The notes below the pieces were generated by a model that saw nothing but the letters and a program-made list of their open reading frames with translations, was not told where the DNA came from and searched no databases. From assembly GCA_932521035.1 (NCBI GenBank), contig OW051493.1, positions 7,750,001 through 7,814,000 of the forward strand: a DNA stretch of 64,000 nucleotides, written 5' to 3'. This stretch comes from Oscheius dolichura (Eukaryota; Nematoda; Chromadorea; Rhabditida; Rhabditidae). Shown piece by piece: positions 17,703 through 29,500 of this stretch (the first letter of the stretch is position 1; each line of letters begins with the position of its first letter). The translations under genes were made by a program, and so were the position numbers.

Positions 17703-20700
17703 ATGGGGTGGCTATGGCTATTGAACGAAGATGGGATTCCTCATAGAGTACCGGAGATATCGAAACCTGGTATGATTTGGATATTTTTCAATTTGTTTTG
17801 AAAAATTTTTACTGTCATCCAGTTGTCAGGCATAATGTTATAGAAAACGGTTCGGATATAGCTTGGTCAGCTGAACCGCTTCGAATAGATGATGAAGATC
17901 TTCAAATCCGTCAAATAGCTAGCTGTTCGAAATCAGCGTTCGGCTTGGATTCTAACGGAAGTGTACACATTTTCCTCCACCCTGCCGTACTTCTTGTGAG
18001 AAGATCTTTCGAAGTATACGAGAATCAACGCTGGTATCCGGTTATCGGCTGGAGATATCCTTTGCCAACGGATTGGCCAAGGATTTCTACAGAAAATGGA
18101 GAAAGAGCCAGCTTCGGTAGAGATATCAGGCAGTAAATCGAAGCCTGGAAATTTAGACAACGAAGCGTTGCCCTCGGATGGATGGAGATGGGAAGAGTCG
18201 AGAGAAATTAAAAAAAGCAGCGATTGTGACAAGGACGGATGGCAATATAGCCAGCTTTTTAGTAAAACAACAAAATGGACAAAATCTATGGGGATATCCA
18301 GTTTTGTTCGGAGGAGACGGTGGAACCGATCCATGAGATATGTAGCCGTAGCTAAATGGAACCGGGTACGTTTCCAAAATATAAAAAGTAGAAAATATTC
18401 ACTTGTAGACAATTTATCATGTATTTATTGTTTCAATTTATCCAAAATTTAGATTCCCGACAGTGGAAAATGCTTTGTTAGCATTGCTGCTGGTTGTTCT
18501 TCAGTCACAAACCAGGGTTGCCTTCTTTTTGCCATAGGAATGGACGGTTGTATTTATAAGTGAGTTATTATCTTTCTAATATTATTTTTCTCCCTTTCTT
18601 CAGAAGAACAATCACTAATGACTTACCAGAAGGTGGAGATTGGGATTATGTGGAAGGAATTACTAATCCTGGTAAATTTGAGCCTCTGCTAGACTGAAAA
18701 AAAAGAATATTTTAGGTAGAGATCAAGAAGATATTGTTCTTTTATCCTGTTCCCCTAAAAATCCATTCCTATTAGCTGTTACATGGGAAGGGAAGATGTT
18801 TGCAAGGACAGCAATCGCTTCGAGTGAGTAAAAATAAAATAAACAATAAAAAAGAGTATTTTTTAGACTATCATAAAGGTACAAGTTGGCAGCCACTTCA
18901 AACACCAGGAGGAAAACCAGTCACGGCTGTAAGTTTAGGAAATGAGGCTCTTTGGGTGACTACCGCCGATAATCAGGTTTATTTCCATTTTCTTTATATA
19001 TTTCTCTATTTTATAGCTTTATTATCATCACATAGATGTTTCAACAGCTTTAAAAAGTAGAAATTTTCTATATTTCCATGAGCGATCATATCGACATATT
19101 GGACAAGGCTGGAGTACGCCGGCTGTCTCGCCCAGTGATCATGTCTGTCCTTTTTTCTATTCCGTTTTTTATTCCTAACAATTACAGGTATTTCTTATAA
19201 AAAATGGAAAAGTATATAATAGAGATGGTATAAGTTTAGAAGAAAAAACGGGAAAATCTTTCATTCCGCTGGTTGACAGAACCGGTGAAGAGAAGAAATG
19301 GATCTCAATAGCTACGGGTGGCTTTGATCAAGATAAATTGCCATCACATTGGATAAATGACAACTTTTTCTTCAATAATAATGTGGATTTTTCATATCAA
19401 CAAACAAAATGGAGAAAGCAGGTAAGGAAAGGGGAAAATAGCAATGCGCTAGGCTTATTTGATTTCCTTTTGGGAAATATCTCTCTTGTAGTATTTTCTA
19501 ATAGTAAATAATAATTGTAGGCTATTTTTATAATTTTTCTTTTCAGATTTTGGATACATTGATTTCCCAAAATGAGCATAATTGGGATGTTTTTCAAACG
19601 CATTCGACTGATGCCTCCCTGGCTCCGCCAGATGGCGACGAAGGATATTCCAAGCACAGCAAAGTTCGGATTCAATTCTCTGGAAATAGGAATTATTACG
19701 AAGGGTCGATTACTCTCTTTTCCCAAAAACTAACAACCTCTACCGGTAGAAAAACGATCGAAGAGACACTGGACAAGGTGGGAAGACTGTCCCCCAAGCC
19801 AAAAATCCCGTTTTCAGCTTCTCCAATCAGAAAAATCTTGTGATATGTGCCCATTTAAATATTGCCTGGCTCTGATGTTCTGCAACAATGAGCAGAATGG
19901 AAATTTCCAGATTCGGGTGGCATTTCCATCAGAAAAGGAGCGAGACAGCTGGCATGAGCAGCTACAAACCGTGGGAATTATTGTACTATTTGAAGAGAAA
20001 TATTCAGATTATTGTAAAGGAATATGTTCAATCTCCTCGAGATATTGTGGTCAGTGCCTGTTGGACTATAGGGATCGATGGAAATGTACGATTCCATCCG
20101 ATGAATGAGCTCATTCTGGACGCCAAACAGAACGTAAGTCTAGAGGATACTGTAATGGAAGGAATTCCGTCCGGAGGAAGCTTGAAACGGTTTATAGGGA
20201 GAGGAAAGATCGTCCTCATTTTTAAGGCGTTCCTGTCTTTTTTATCCGGATTTCTGGGCAGGGAGGATACAGTAATCCAGCAGAGAAGGAGGGGCGCTTC
20301 CGGGCATGGTTTGGCACTTTGCGGCTATTTTGAAACAGAATTTTCAACGGTTTCCCATATAACAGACCAAAACTGCCTTGGAATACACTGACGATTAAAA
20401 TTTTCATAAAAAAATACTGGTCTCAAAGCACAAAAAAACCGATTCGAACCATTTTACAGTAACCTGGGCGCGGGAGGGAAAGTTCATGATCTTCGCTGTC
20501 TCCTAGTCCAGAGAATGGTCATCATCCTGAAAATAAATTACCATGTTTAGCCCACCAAGCGTCCTTTCTCTGCCCTCCGGTCTATCGACATCCCCGGCCA
20601 TTTTAAATCCATCTCCGCCGGGATAGACAGCGTCGTTTGGGTCCTGACCACCGTCGGCCATCCCTATGCCCTCTCTCCCGGCTGGAATCCAACAAAAGAG

Positions 20701-22283
20701 AGAAATCTTCTCCTCTTCGAACAGACGGATACTGTAACCAAGACCGTAAATTTCCAATTTATATTTTGAAAATTCTTAAAATTCCAGATTTATGAATACC
20801 AAAGGAGACAGTTCTTCCGCGGCTGGGCGGCGTTGTCCAGTGAAGTTCAGGGAATTGCTCCCTTTATGGGAGAACACGGTCCAGTTACCAGCAGCTACAG
20901 TAAGCTACCTAGCCAAGAGTGGTCCTGGGTGGAGGAGTCGTGGAAAGTTGAGAATTCCGAAGAAGACGAAGGGTGGACCTACGCGACGGATATCAAGGGC
21001 AGCTACAAGTCGGACAGTACCCACGTAGGCGGAATAAGTTAGAAAAAGAAAAGGAGATGGATTTAGGGACCATTTCGAAGAAGAAAATTAACGAGGAAGG
21101 CAAAATTTACGGCAATGACACCGTGGATTACGGTAGAGGGGCCGGCATTAATAGATGTCACGGTACAGAAGGATTCAGGCGATCGGGTAAGGAAATAAAG
21201 GAGGCTGTAGAATAGGGAACGGTGTTTAGATTCTTGTTTTTGGTCTCACACAGAATGGAGAAGTCCTCCTGAGGCAGGGAGTCGAGAGGAACAGGCCGCA
21301 AGGATATGTCTGGAAACAGGTACCGTAATCCGGGGCGAGAGTACTGGTACTTACCGTATTCTCGCTAGTATCTTTGGAAGATAGAGAGGACCCAGTATAC
21401 CACCAAACAAAATAAGTACCATGGGGCCTTCTCGTCCCTCGGGGAGGCCTCCCCTTTTGAAGAAGCCGACAGCCTACCTTTAGTGGGCATTCCACGGCTA
21501 AGGGTGAATTCGTCCCTTCGTTATGGGACCCTCTGGGAGAAAATGACTGTAGACTGTATTGTAGATCACTATCTTCAATTCCGAAACAAAAAAAATTAAA
21601 GTAAGAGTCGTAAAACAGCTATAGGAAGTCAGGCGCCGGGCCTCACCCCGGGGGGGGGGGGGCATCCCGGCAGATTAGGGGCAAACCGTGGGGTGGTACT
21701 GTGCCAAAGAGAAACGCTAAATAGCCTCTCCTTTCCAGATAATAACCGACTCCCCCATCAGTTGTCTTGCCCTCCGGTCTCCTACCGAGCTCTGGGCCGT
21801 CACAGCCGCCGGAAAGCTTTGGAAAAGGAAATGTGAAGATCAAACGGACATGGAATGTTGTGGTAAGAGTCACCCTCCTCTTTCCCTTTATAATGCTTCC
21901 CGTTTGAAGATTGGATCGAAGAGCCATGTCGAATCCAAGGTACCGTAACCTCAATGATCGTCCAGACTCGCTGCTGGCTCATCGTCAACGACACACTGGT
22001 CATGTTGGAGGTTCAAAAGATCGAGGAGGACGGTTGGGCACTTCTGAGTTCTGGATTGACTACTGGGAGCTATGACAGCCACGAGTTGTGTCCTCTAGAA
22101 TCTCCCAATGGTCTTTGCCTGATGCCTTGTGGCTTTTTAGCCGTATTGGAAGGAGGGCAGGTCAATCATCACCCCGCCTGGCAGAAGAAGACGACAAAGG
22201 CCGGGAGGAAGGCCGTGAAGACGTACGAATGCCAACGGGTCACCCTCTCCACGGGCTATGCTAAAAGTTGTTCGTTCAATTGA
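17703..22283 (+). CDS. TECPR1-like tectonin beta-propeller / dysferlin-domain protein
   Basis: About 16 exons. Order: a DysF-N block (VYENQRWYPVIGWRYPLP, about 18018-18070) and DysF-C block (SSFVRRRRWNRS, about 18300-18335); tectonin repeats (18470-19250); a PH-like region (19550-19960); further tectonin strands (VVWVLTTVGHPYALSPGW near 20635); a second DysF pair (SWVEESWKVEN, GPFRRRKLTRKAKF) joined by a 42 nt intron near 21026-21067; and final tectonin repeats (RQGVERNRPQGYVWK) to a TGA at 22281-22283. This is the TECPR1 layout; that protein acts in autophagosome-lysosome fusion and on damaged lysosomes. A +1 frame change separates DysF-N from DysF-C near 18070-18134 (see findings). An acceptor (TTTCCTATAG) 21 to 40 bp before the ATG, and AATAAA about 50 bp before that, suggest a downstream operon gene. 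AATAAA overlaps 22297-22303. Confidence 0.82.
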
Positions 22284-22344
22284 GAAAAAAAGAGAAAAAA
22301 TAAATTATTTGTGATTTAATATAGTAAAATTGGGCAGGGGATGA

Positions 22345-22611
22345 CTATGGCGAAATTCATTTAAAAAACAGCGTGGAGAGATAGCGAATAAAGAAGAGAA
22401 GGACGAAAAGGAGGACGAGAAGAAGAACGAGAGTGATAACGAAGAGGACGAGGAGGGCAAGCAGGGGACAAGCCAGGAGGTGGACGAGGGCAAGTACGAG
22501 ATGGCGGATGAGGAGGACAGGAGGGAGGATGAGGAAGGCAGGGACGAAGAAGATGAGGAGGACAAGCAGGGGCCAATCCAGGAGATGGACGGGGCGGAAT
22601 ACGAAAATTGA
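22345..22611 (+). CDS. Acidic repeat ORF, uncertain gene
   Basis: A frame with no stop for 88 codons encodes an extremely acidic tail. Two imperfect copies of a 43 bp unit give EEGKQGTSQEVDEG and EEDKQGPIQEMDGA, and it ends AEYEN with TGA at 22609-22611, followed at once by AATAAA. Codons favour GAG, GAC and AAG as in neighbouring genes. No in-frame ATG precedes the acidic run, so it would need an upstream exon (possible acceptor AAAAAACAG near 22368). The opposite strand reads poly-Ser/Pro. It may be a real 3' exon of a short gene or just a purine-rich repeat. Confidence 0.25.
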   Translation, partial: LWRNSFKKQRGEIANKEEKDEKEDEKKNESDNEEDEEGKQGTSQEVDEGKYEMADEEDRREDEEGRDEEDEEDKQGPIQEMDGAEYEN

Positions 22612-22811
22612 ACAATAAACCTTCAAATGGGAGAGGAACCAGTGCCGGCCACTATTCAAGAAGCAGAAGAAGGAAAACACGAAATAAGAGCAACAAATGT
22701 TAATGAAATAGATTACAATAAAGATAAACAGTAAAATAAAATAGATAAAATGGCGGGAAGACGTTCTTTCGACGGTTCTTCACAGCGAGAGGAGGATGGA
22801 GGAACGAGGAG

Positions 22812-23834
22812 TCACTGGGGAGTCGGCTTCTGAAAAGAATTGAAGATTAAAAGATGAAAGAGAAGAGGAAAACTCACACTGATGATCGAGGACAGCGTAT
22901 CTCCTACTTTTAATGCAGATTTCAGCATTTGGTCCTTGTCCCGGACGAGTTCTTCCAGAGAGCGGACCTTGTCCTCCAGAGAGCGGTTCTTCAACTCCAG
23001 GGGGCAGTTTTTCTCTTCCAAAGAGCGGACCATATCCTCCAGAACTTGCTTGGCCCGTTCCTGGTTGGCTGCCTCTGCCTGGGCCATGTTCAGCTCGTAG
23101 CGCAGATGGTTGAGCTCGTCCTCCAGTCTAGCCACGTCGAATTCCCTCTGCTCGGCCGTCCTCTTTATCGTCTCCTTCTCCTCCTCCAATTCCTGGACCT
23201 CTTCGTCCTTTGCATTCATCCTCCTGGCCAGATCTTCGTTGGTCTTCTTCTGGGTGGCCATCCTCTTCTCCAGATCGCTGATCTTCTCCCTCAGCTGTTG
23301 ACTGCTGGCCGTGTCGACGTCCTTCTGGGTGTCGTCCATCGAGGCGTCCAAAAGAGACGACCACGAACTGACAGCGGATGTATCGTCGTCTAAAACACAA
23401 ACTTGAATACAGAAAAAGGAGAATTCATACCATGGACGGAGATTTTTGCGGCAATCTTCGGCTGGCTGGCTGGCTTCTTCTTGACGGGAGTCCAAACCGG
23501 CGGTGCCGCCATCCATTTCTTCTCGTAGTCGGCCACCACGTCAAAGAACATCTTCTCCAGTTCAGGATTGCCCCTCATGGAAAACGCTAGAATACTTTTC
23601 TAAACGGAAAAGAATAAATCCAGAAGTAAACCTACAAACCTTAATTGACTTCCTATTGAAATTATATATTGCACTGGTAACGCGAGTGCGTTCCTCTCCT
23701 TGGAGGTCAAGATCATGGTAGTAACGGCAGTTGAATTCCTTCAGCAGCTTTGCCGTCGCGGGGTAGCCATCCTTGCGGAGGCGGCGGAGATACTGCTCTC
23801 TGTAGAAATCCAATTTCGGCACGGTGTAGGGCAT
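22812..23834 (-). CDS. Coiled-coil protein with LisH-like N terminus, function unknown
   Basis: Four minus-strand exons give about 290 residues. The start MPYTVPKLDFYREQYLRR (ATG 23834) leads into DGYPATAKLLKEFNC, which resembles a LisH dimerisation motif. A middle segment reads PELEKMFFDVVADYEKKW. After that a long coiled coil (about 23330-22890) has heptads such as LEDELNHLRYELNMAQAEAA and a short repeated LEEK/LEDKVRSLEE pattern. The last exon adds only KPTPQ. LisH plus coiled coil is common in centrosomal and microtubule-linked proteins, but no orthologue is recognised. A longer frame begins at 23858, eight codons upstream; the 23834 start was preferred because the extra residues look like UTR. 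Confidence 0.7.
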
Positions 23835-24447
23835 CCTTCCACAAAGAAAAGCGAACAAGTGAGGAGAAAGAACGCAATCTTTCGTCAGTTTTTGTAAAGT
23901 CGACCAGTTAGTTGACTCGATTTCGACGAGGCCGCCTTTCAGACTCGTCGACTGCTGTCAAGCCCGCCAATCTGGTCAGACAGTTGCCCCGAGTGATAGT
24001 AGTCTTCGAGTAAAGGAGGGGGCTCTTTCTAAAGGTGTCTCACCTACCGTATTTACAAGAACAGGGCAGGACGTTCTGAGAAAACAGATCCGGTAAAAGC
24101 TTGCCACCCCGTTTCAAAAAAGTTCATTTAGTTTCAGCCGCCCCGTCGGCACCACAAAACTAAAGAAATGCGGTTTTTCTTCGCACCACAAGTGAGAAGA
24201 AATGCAGTGAGCCACTGAAACTAAGTGTAAAGAATTGAACTGCCGAGACTTTATGGGTGCGGTGGGCGGGGACTCCCGGAGGTTGCCCATCTTCCCTGTT
24301 CCTCTGCTCTGCCCGTCGGTATATTTTCCCTCATTAGACTTACCATCTTCCCCGAACCCTTCCAGAGGATGACGTGTTTTTCTAGCCATGTGCCAATGGC
24401 CATTACTGTATATTTTTATTAAATTTCAAGAGAAAACGACAGCGGCT
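23835..24447. other. Intergenic with repeat fragments
   Basis: No gene is seen. It contains an inverted repeat (TTTAGTTTCAG at 24127-24137, CTGAAACTAAG at 24215-24225), two imperfect direct copies of a roughly 26 bp unit with core CACCACAA..AGAAATGC in between, and a relic of the palindromic element at 24240-24268. Confidence 0.5.
24127..24268. repeat. Inverted repeat plus relic of the palindromic element
   Basis: Arms TTTAGTTTCAG and CTGAAACTAAG enclose about 77 bp. Immediately right, CTGCCGAGACTTTATGGGTG resembles the right arm of the element at 30153-30231 with two changes. Both may be remains of one or two small DNA transposons. Confidence 0.4.
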
Positions 24448-24855
24448 TCAGGGAAAAGTCGCTCTTCTGATCAATTTTGGAGTAGGCGGCCTATGAAGCG
24501 AATAAAAACTGAAAATTTAGGGTCTGGACCGGGTTTCTAGACCTCTACTCACCAATAAAGGGTTCCATTATCCAAAAATAGCGTCTTCTTCCCATCGTAG
24601 CGGTAAAAATGCCTCTCCTCTAAGAATTTCTGCAATAATTTGGTACAATTCTCCCTAAAACGGCTATCATTACTCCTAGAAATAAGAGGAAATATACCTA
24701 GTTATTTGTCTGTCTAAATCGAGAAGTTTAGGAATTTCTAGAATCATAAAATCGACAGCTTCCCTTCCTGTGAAGGAATAATCGACGAGGGAAAGAAACT
24801 GGCGATGTGTCCTCCTTGGACAGCTAGAGACGAAGAGGTGGACGAGTTTACTCCA
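24448..24855 (-). CDS. DEP domain-only partial paralogue of the LET-99-like gene
   Basis: Three minus-strand exons (24855-24698, 24654-24553, 24508-24448) encode a complete DEP domain: SCPRRTHRQFLSLVDYSFTG, REAVDFMILEIPKLLDL, then ENCTKLLQKFLEERHFYRYD. The tail RPPTPKLIRRATFP is followed by TGA. Every block matches the N-terminal part of the LET-99-like gene at 30.3-30.8 kb, including the intron after the Thr-Arg and the TPKLIRR motif, where the full gene continues for 700 more residues. No start codon exists in frame: the frame is closed just upstream at a TAA, and exon one begins at an acceptor (GATTTCCAG). A missing 5' exon or a truncated pseudogene are both possible. DEP domains bind phospholipid or G-protein partners at membranes. 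Confidence 0.6.
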
Positions 24856-25708
24856 CTGGAAATCGGGAGATTAGGGAAAGCAAGGACAATATGCTCTATC
24901 TTCTACAGGAGAAGCTCTGGATAAATAGAAAATCGCAGAATGAAAGTCCTGGGATTAGGAATTGAGGATAGTCCGTAGTTTGCCAAATCCCCCCTCCCCC
25001 AGTCTTGCGGCACCCTGGCTGGAACTATTCCCTCTTTTGTGCTCAACCCCCAAAAAAGAGTTCGCTTACCATTTGAGTAGCTACAAAATCCGGCTTACGA
25101 ATTGTCATCTCCTTTTTTATATGGGAACAAAGCTATCTGTCGGTGAAGAGTCCCGTAGTAGAGCCTAGAAAGGCGACAACTGTCAAATGCCAAATTTGAC
25201 CCCATCCTCCCGATACTGTTGCCATATTTCCAGGTGTTTCATTGTCCTCGGCTCTATTATCCGTTGTCACATTGTTGTTGTCTCAAAAAGCCCAGTTACA
25301 CTTTGTTCTGCGGCTCTGGATCTAACAAAAAGGGTTGAAAATGACCGCTGGGATGGAAACATCAGTTCCTGGCGCGATAGCGACTTGGTAACTTCGGCTG
25401 GATAATTACTCTCCATTTTGATGGTCCTGCCATCTAAATGGGGATAGAAAATGAGCCCTGCCAGCCTGCAAAATTCTGAAAATACTCAAAAACCACCCTG
25501 CCGCCTGTCCTCCTCCTCCTCCTCCTCCTCTGTCCCCCGCCCCCGGCAGGGAGGATGGTCCAATTCCAGTTGCTAGTTACTATAATTGGTCTCAAACAAA
25601 AAAAAAGATTAAACCAGGCATTTCTGACAAGCTGATTAATTTGGTTAAGACGATTGCCCCTATAAAAGAGCCCGTAATCGCCATTTTTCCACAGTTCTAC
25701 TCGATACC
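24856..25708. other. Intergenic region
   Basis: Nothing recognised apart from a CCT trinucleotide run near 25508-25530 and a TATA box at 25661 for the next gene. It may hide the first exon of the DEP-only gene on the minus strand. Confidence 0.5.
25661..25668 (+). promoter_or_regulatory. TATA box of the basic-protein gene
   Basis: TATAAAAG lies 48 bp upstream of an ATG at 25709 and about 150 bp upstream of the ATG at 25812. Confidence 0.45.
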
Positions 25709-25811
25709 ATGAAGAGGGCTACCAAATTGCCGGCCAGTCTTTACTTTTCCGATAAAATCCAGTTTTTAGGGTGTTTTAAAGCGCTACCGTCTTCAAAAAG
25801 AGGCATATGTC

Positions 25812-26279
25812 ATGTTGGAGAAGCTCTGGCTCGGATACGCGAGGCAGACGAAAATTCCAAAGAAGGCCGAAGAGAAGAAGCCTGCCCTGACGTCGGTTCC
25901 CCAATTCAGCAATGTTACCATGAGGAAGAAGAAGGAAACAGGACAGAAAGAGACGGAAAAAGAAGAAATGGAGCTGAAAAATGTAACGATGAGACGAAGA
26001 AAGCCGGGCAGAGTGGCCACCCATCGGGAGGAGATGGCCCGCGAGTCGGGATGGATGGAGCGGGCCGAGGAGACGATCCTCTACATCAAGAGGAAGGGAA
26101 AGGACAACCGCTACCAGATGGATCTCCTCTGGAAGGACATCAACTTCCTCGAGACGCAGAGGACCCGCCGCAGGGCTGTTGACCCGGCCGCGTTGAAGAA
26201 TGTCCGAGTGGCCCTGATGATCCAGGAGCTGAATGACAAGCTGAAGATGAAGACGCCGGCAGATAAGGAAGAAGACTGA
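25812..26279 (+). CDS. Unknown Lys/Arg/Glu-rich protein
   Basis: A 155-codon frame starting MLEKLWLGYARQTKIPKK and ending KMKTPADKEED, with stop at 26277-26279 and two AATAAA signals right after it. It is rich in charged residues, with two imperfect copies of an NVTMR[KR][RK]K motif and a helical segment GWMERAEETILYIKRKG. No family is recognised. The overlapping frame from ATG 25709 (157 codons) is Gly/Pro-rich and looks like a shadow, but its ATG sits in a good position after the TATA box. A first exon from 25709 spliced into the 25812 frame is therefore likely, although no convincing donor was found. The frame is also open upstream of 25812 (LQKEAYV). Confidence 0.5.
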   Translation: MLEKLWLGYARQTKIPKKAEEKKPALTSVPQFSNVTMRKKKETGQKETEKEEMELKNVTMRRRKPGRVATHREEMARESGWMERAEETILYIKRKGKDNRYQMDLLWKDINFLETQRTRRRAVDPAALKNVRVALMIQELNDKLKMKTPADKEED

Positions 26280-26578
26280 CAAATAAAGAAATACAAATAA
26301 AATTACGTTCGCTACTTTTTTCGTCTACATGAGATTCTTCTTGTGGTGGATGGGAGCAATGGCCAATGTCGGCTCCAAGCGGCGCCTCCTCAAGACTCTT
26401 GAGTCAAGAGGGCTGGTAGTCAAAAATTAGGGCTCACGAGGGAAAAGAACTTTTTATCTTACAAAAATAAACACAAAAAATCACAACCCTGAAAAATCAA
26501 AGCGATGAGCGAAAGAGAGAGATCACAGTGACTAGAACGACGCCGTCTATCCGGGGATACAAGTGCTACAGTACTCTT
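26280..26578. other. Convergent 3' intergenic stretch
   Basis: Contains the polyadenylation signals of the upstream plus-strand gene. No further feature is recognised. Confidence 0.5.
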
Positions 26579-29500
26579 TTACCTTAGGCTGAATACCCGT
26601 CGAAGGAAGCCGCGATTCCCATCGGCTTTCTGCATCTCCTCCAGAGGGAATCGCTTGGAATATATGTCCGGATGGGCAGCTTTGAACTGCTTCAATTTCC
26701 GACCTTTGTCGGCCGGCTTCATGTTTTCGTTGTTGATGATACTGTCCAGCAGGGGGAGGAGATGCTCGTCGGTGTGGCTCGTCTGCTCTTGGTAGGAGTT
26801 TGTCTGTAAAAAGAGACAGTTTTACTCATTTTTGTGGAAATTAGGTTCTAAAATTAGTAGAGGTCGACTTGAACGTGTAGGGATCCGGGCCGGGTTAGGC
26901 GGCCGTGAATTTAGTGCTGGAAGGCCCGATCCCTCGGTCAATAGCCCTCCAAACCAGAAAGTACTCAAAGTTTCTTTACTAAATGCTACTTGAGACTATT
27001 GGCAACCAAGCAAAGGCCAATATGAAAGCTAGAAAGGGACTGTTGAATAAACTTGACGTCTGCCACCAGCTAGCCGGTTCTACTGGCCAGGGGATGGTTA
27101 CAGTACTCCAGGGACCATTCTAAGCTCCTTTGTCCTTTGTGTGAGACCTAATTTCTAATTTTTAGCTGTCAAAAATGAAGGTATCTTGGACGTCAAGATG
27201 GAAAAATTGGCAGAAAACGATGATTTGGCGCGCATAGGTGTAAGGGTATGGACACCCAAACACCCCGATTGTTAGTTCTTAAAGAAAGTTCGGAACCTCG
27301 TTTAGAGAGTATCTCTTGTCCAGAGAATCATAGCGAAGGCTAACCGATACAAGTTAGGCGCGCTCTCCCTGGGGATCGTCGATAATCCGTTCCTGGTTCT
27401 GAAGTTGGGAAATTCAGCCTTTTTTTGACTTCTGAATACCGTCTTCCACCTTTTGAAAATATAGTCCCCATTCAAGATTCCGTTTCGACAAATAAAAATA
27501 GAATTTTCGTCCATCCAGGTCCCCTCTTCCCCGTCGGCCCGCTTTCCGACCTACCGTAGTCAGTTCACAGTATTGTACCACATTATTCTCCGGTGTCGGA
27601 GCATTATTCAGCTCTTCCAATTCAGTTGAAGCCATCTAAAACGACTGTATTTCCTCTAACCAGTCCTCTTCCCTACTCGTTGTTTGACAATATCCAGAGA
27701 CATTTCCTTGACCGCCTTGAGGAGTTCCTTATCCACTTGGAAGAACTTCTCGATTCCGTAGATCACGTCCCCACAGAGGAGGACCTTCACGATGTCTATT
27801 GCCTGCTGGCTGGTGATGGATTTATCGGTGGGGATAATAGCCTTGGACAGCTTTTCCAGGACCTAAAATTCCCCGTTCAAGTCATAAAGAGACAACTCTT
27901 ACCATGTCTTTATTGCTCCTCTCGGGATCGAGTTTCAAATTATCATCGGTGGAAATCCTCTTCATTAGTCGGAGAAGAGTGTGAAGTTTCCACCGGCGGG
28001 CAGTTGGAAGGGTCAGAAAGATCAGGGAGATGGTTGTCAGCAGGGAGCCGTATTGGATTGGACCCATATCTGGAAGAACCTGATTGCTACTGGGGATGTT
28101 TCGGGGTTAAAGGCCTTGCTCTTTTTTAAAATACTGGCTGACTATCTAATGCTTTCTAGGCAATTAAATATTAACCACTTACGTTGTCTAAAAGGGCTGA
28201 AATGGGTCATCGCCGTGGCGTAGGAGAGCCCGCTCCCTACTCGGCTGCCCAGCGGTCGTGGACGGCTTTCAGAGCCTCAAATGTGGATTTCTATACACAA
28301 AAAATAGGAGACAGTACCAGATTTTGGGGAATGATAGTATGTTTTAATCTGATTGTCCATTTCAGGAGTCAGAATCAATCCGGGGAGGGAGCGAACCTCT
28401 TGGATGCTCATAGCCGACATGGAGTCGGTCATGGCGCGGGGTCGAGTGATCGGCGTCACAAATTCACTGGGAGAGGCGTCGAAAGAACTGGAATTTATTG
28501 AAATTAATAATAGAAATAAGGAGGGAAACTCACTCGCTCTTATTTAAAGCAAACCCGATTCGGGCCTCGACGCCGTTGGTTCGAATAGCCGCCGGCAGTT
28601 CGGAATAGGTGGAGGACGGTGTCGATCCTTTCTCTTTATAGAAGGAAACGGGGACAGGAACCGGCTGGAATAGCATTTTATATTCATTTTTTAGGATACA
28701 GTAACCCACCGTCTTGTGAAGATTCGACCGAGATCTGGTCATCGGCGGGCTGTATTCTCGATCAGGTGTTATTTCTAGAAGGAAGGGCAGGATAGAAAGA
28801 TCAGAGAAGGAAAAATACCTCGGGATAACTCGTCAAAATAATTCATGGCGTGGAGAATCGCCACTGCTTCCTCCTCGCTCAAAAGAGCCGACCCCTTCTC
28901 CAGGTTGGAACACAACACAGTGAAGACTTTTGTCTAAAATGGGATATTTCTAAATTTTGGATAGAATAGACCACCTCTTGGAATTCTTCATACTTGACAG
29001 CGTTGACGTTCTCATTCGGGAAGGGGAACATCATCAGGTAGTTGATTAGACGCATTATGTAGTCAGAATAGGAGTCTGGAAGTAGGAAAATCGGATGAGA
29101 ACGGAGATCCGGGTGAGGAAAGGGGAGGGTACTGGAAGTCCTTGGGTAGAAGCCAATTTCAATGGGAAAAACTGTAGTTCAGCTCAAGTGACCAAAAGAG
29201 GGTAATTGTGATCGAGGTATAATTTTCTAGTGGATATGGCCATTTTGGACAAAAAAGGAGCTTTCATGTGGGGCAAGTATCAATTTTTATCCAAAAATGT
29301 GGCTCTAGTCCAGAATCACCGGTCCCAAACTGCCTAGAAAGCCCAATGATCCTGGAGATCCAGGCCAGCCTGGCGACAGGCAATCCCTCCTCGGCTATTT
29401 CGCCCCTTCCACTCAATGTCTTACGGTATCCAAGAAGGAAACCTACCAGATTTGGACCTAGGCATGACAATCCCGGCCTTGTCGATCCTCTCACAATTCC

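Noticed and set aside
22305-22680. Ser- and Leu-rich minus-strand frames
   Set aside because: They mirror a purine-rich plus-strand repeat and show no splice or start context.
25709-26182. 157-codon plus-strand frame starting MKRATKLPASLY
   Set aside because: Its downstream composition is Gly/Pro-rich and it overlaps the more protein-like 25812-26279 frame; probably only its first codons are used, if any.
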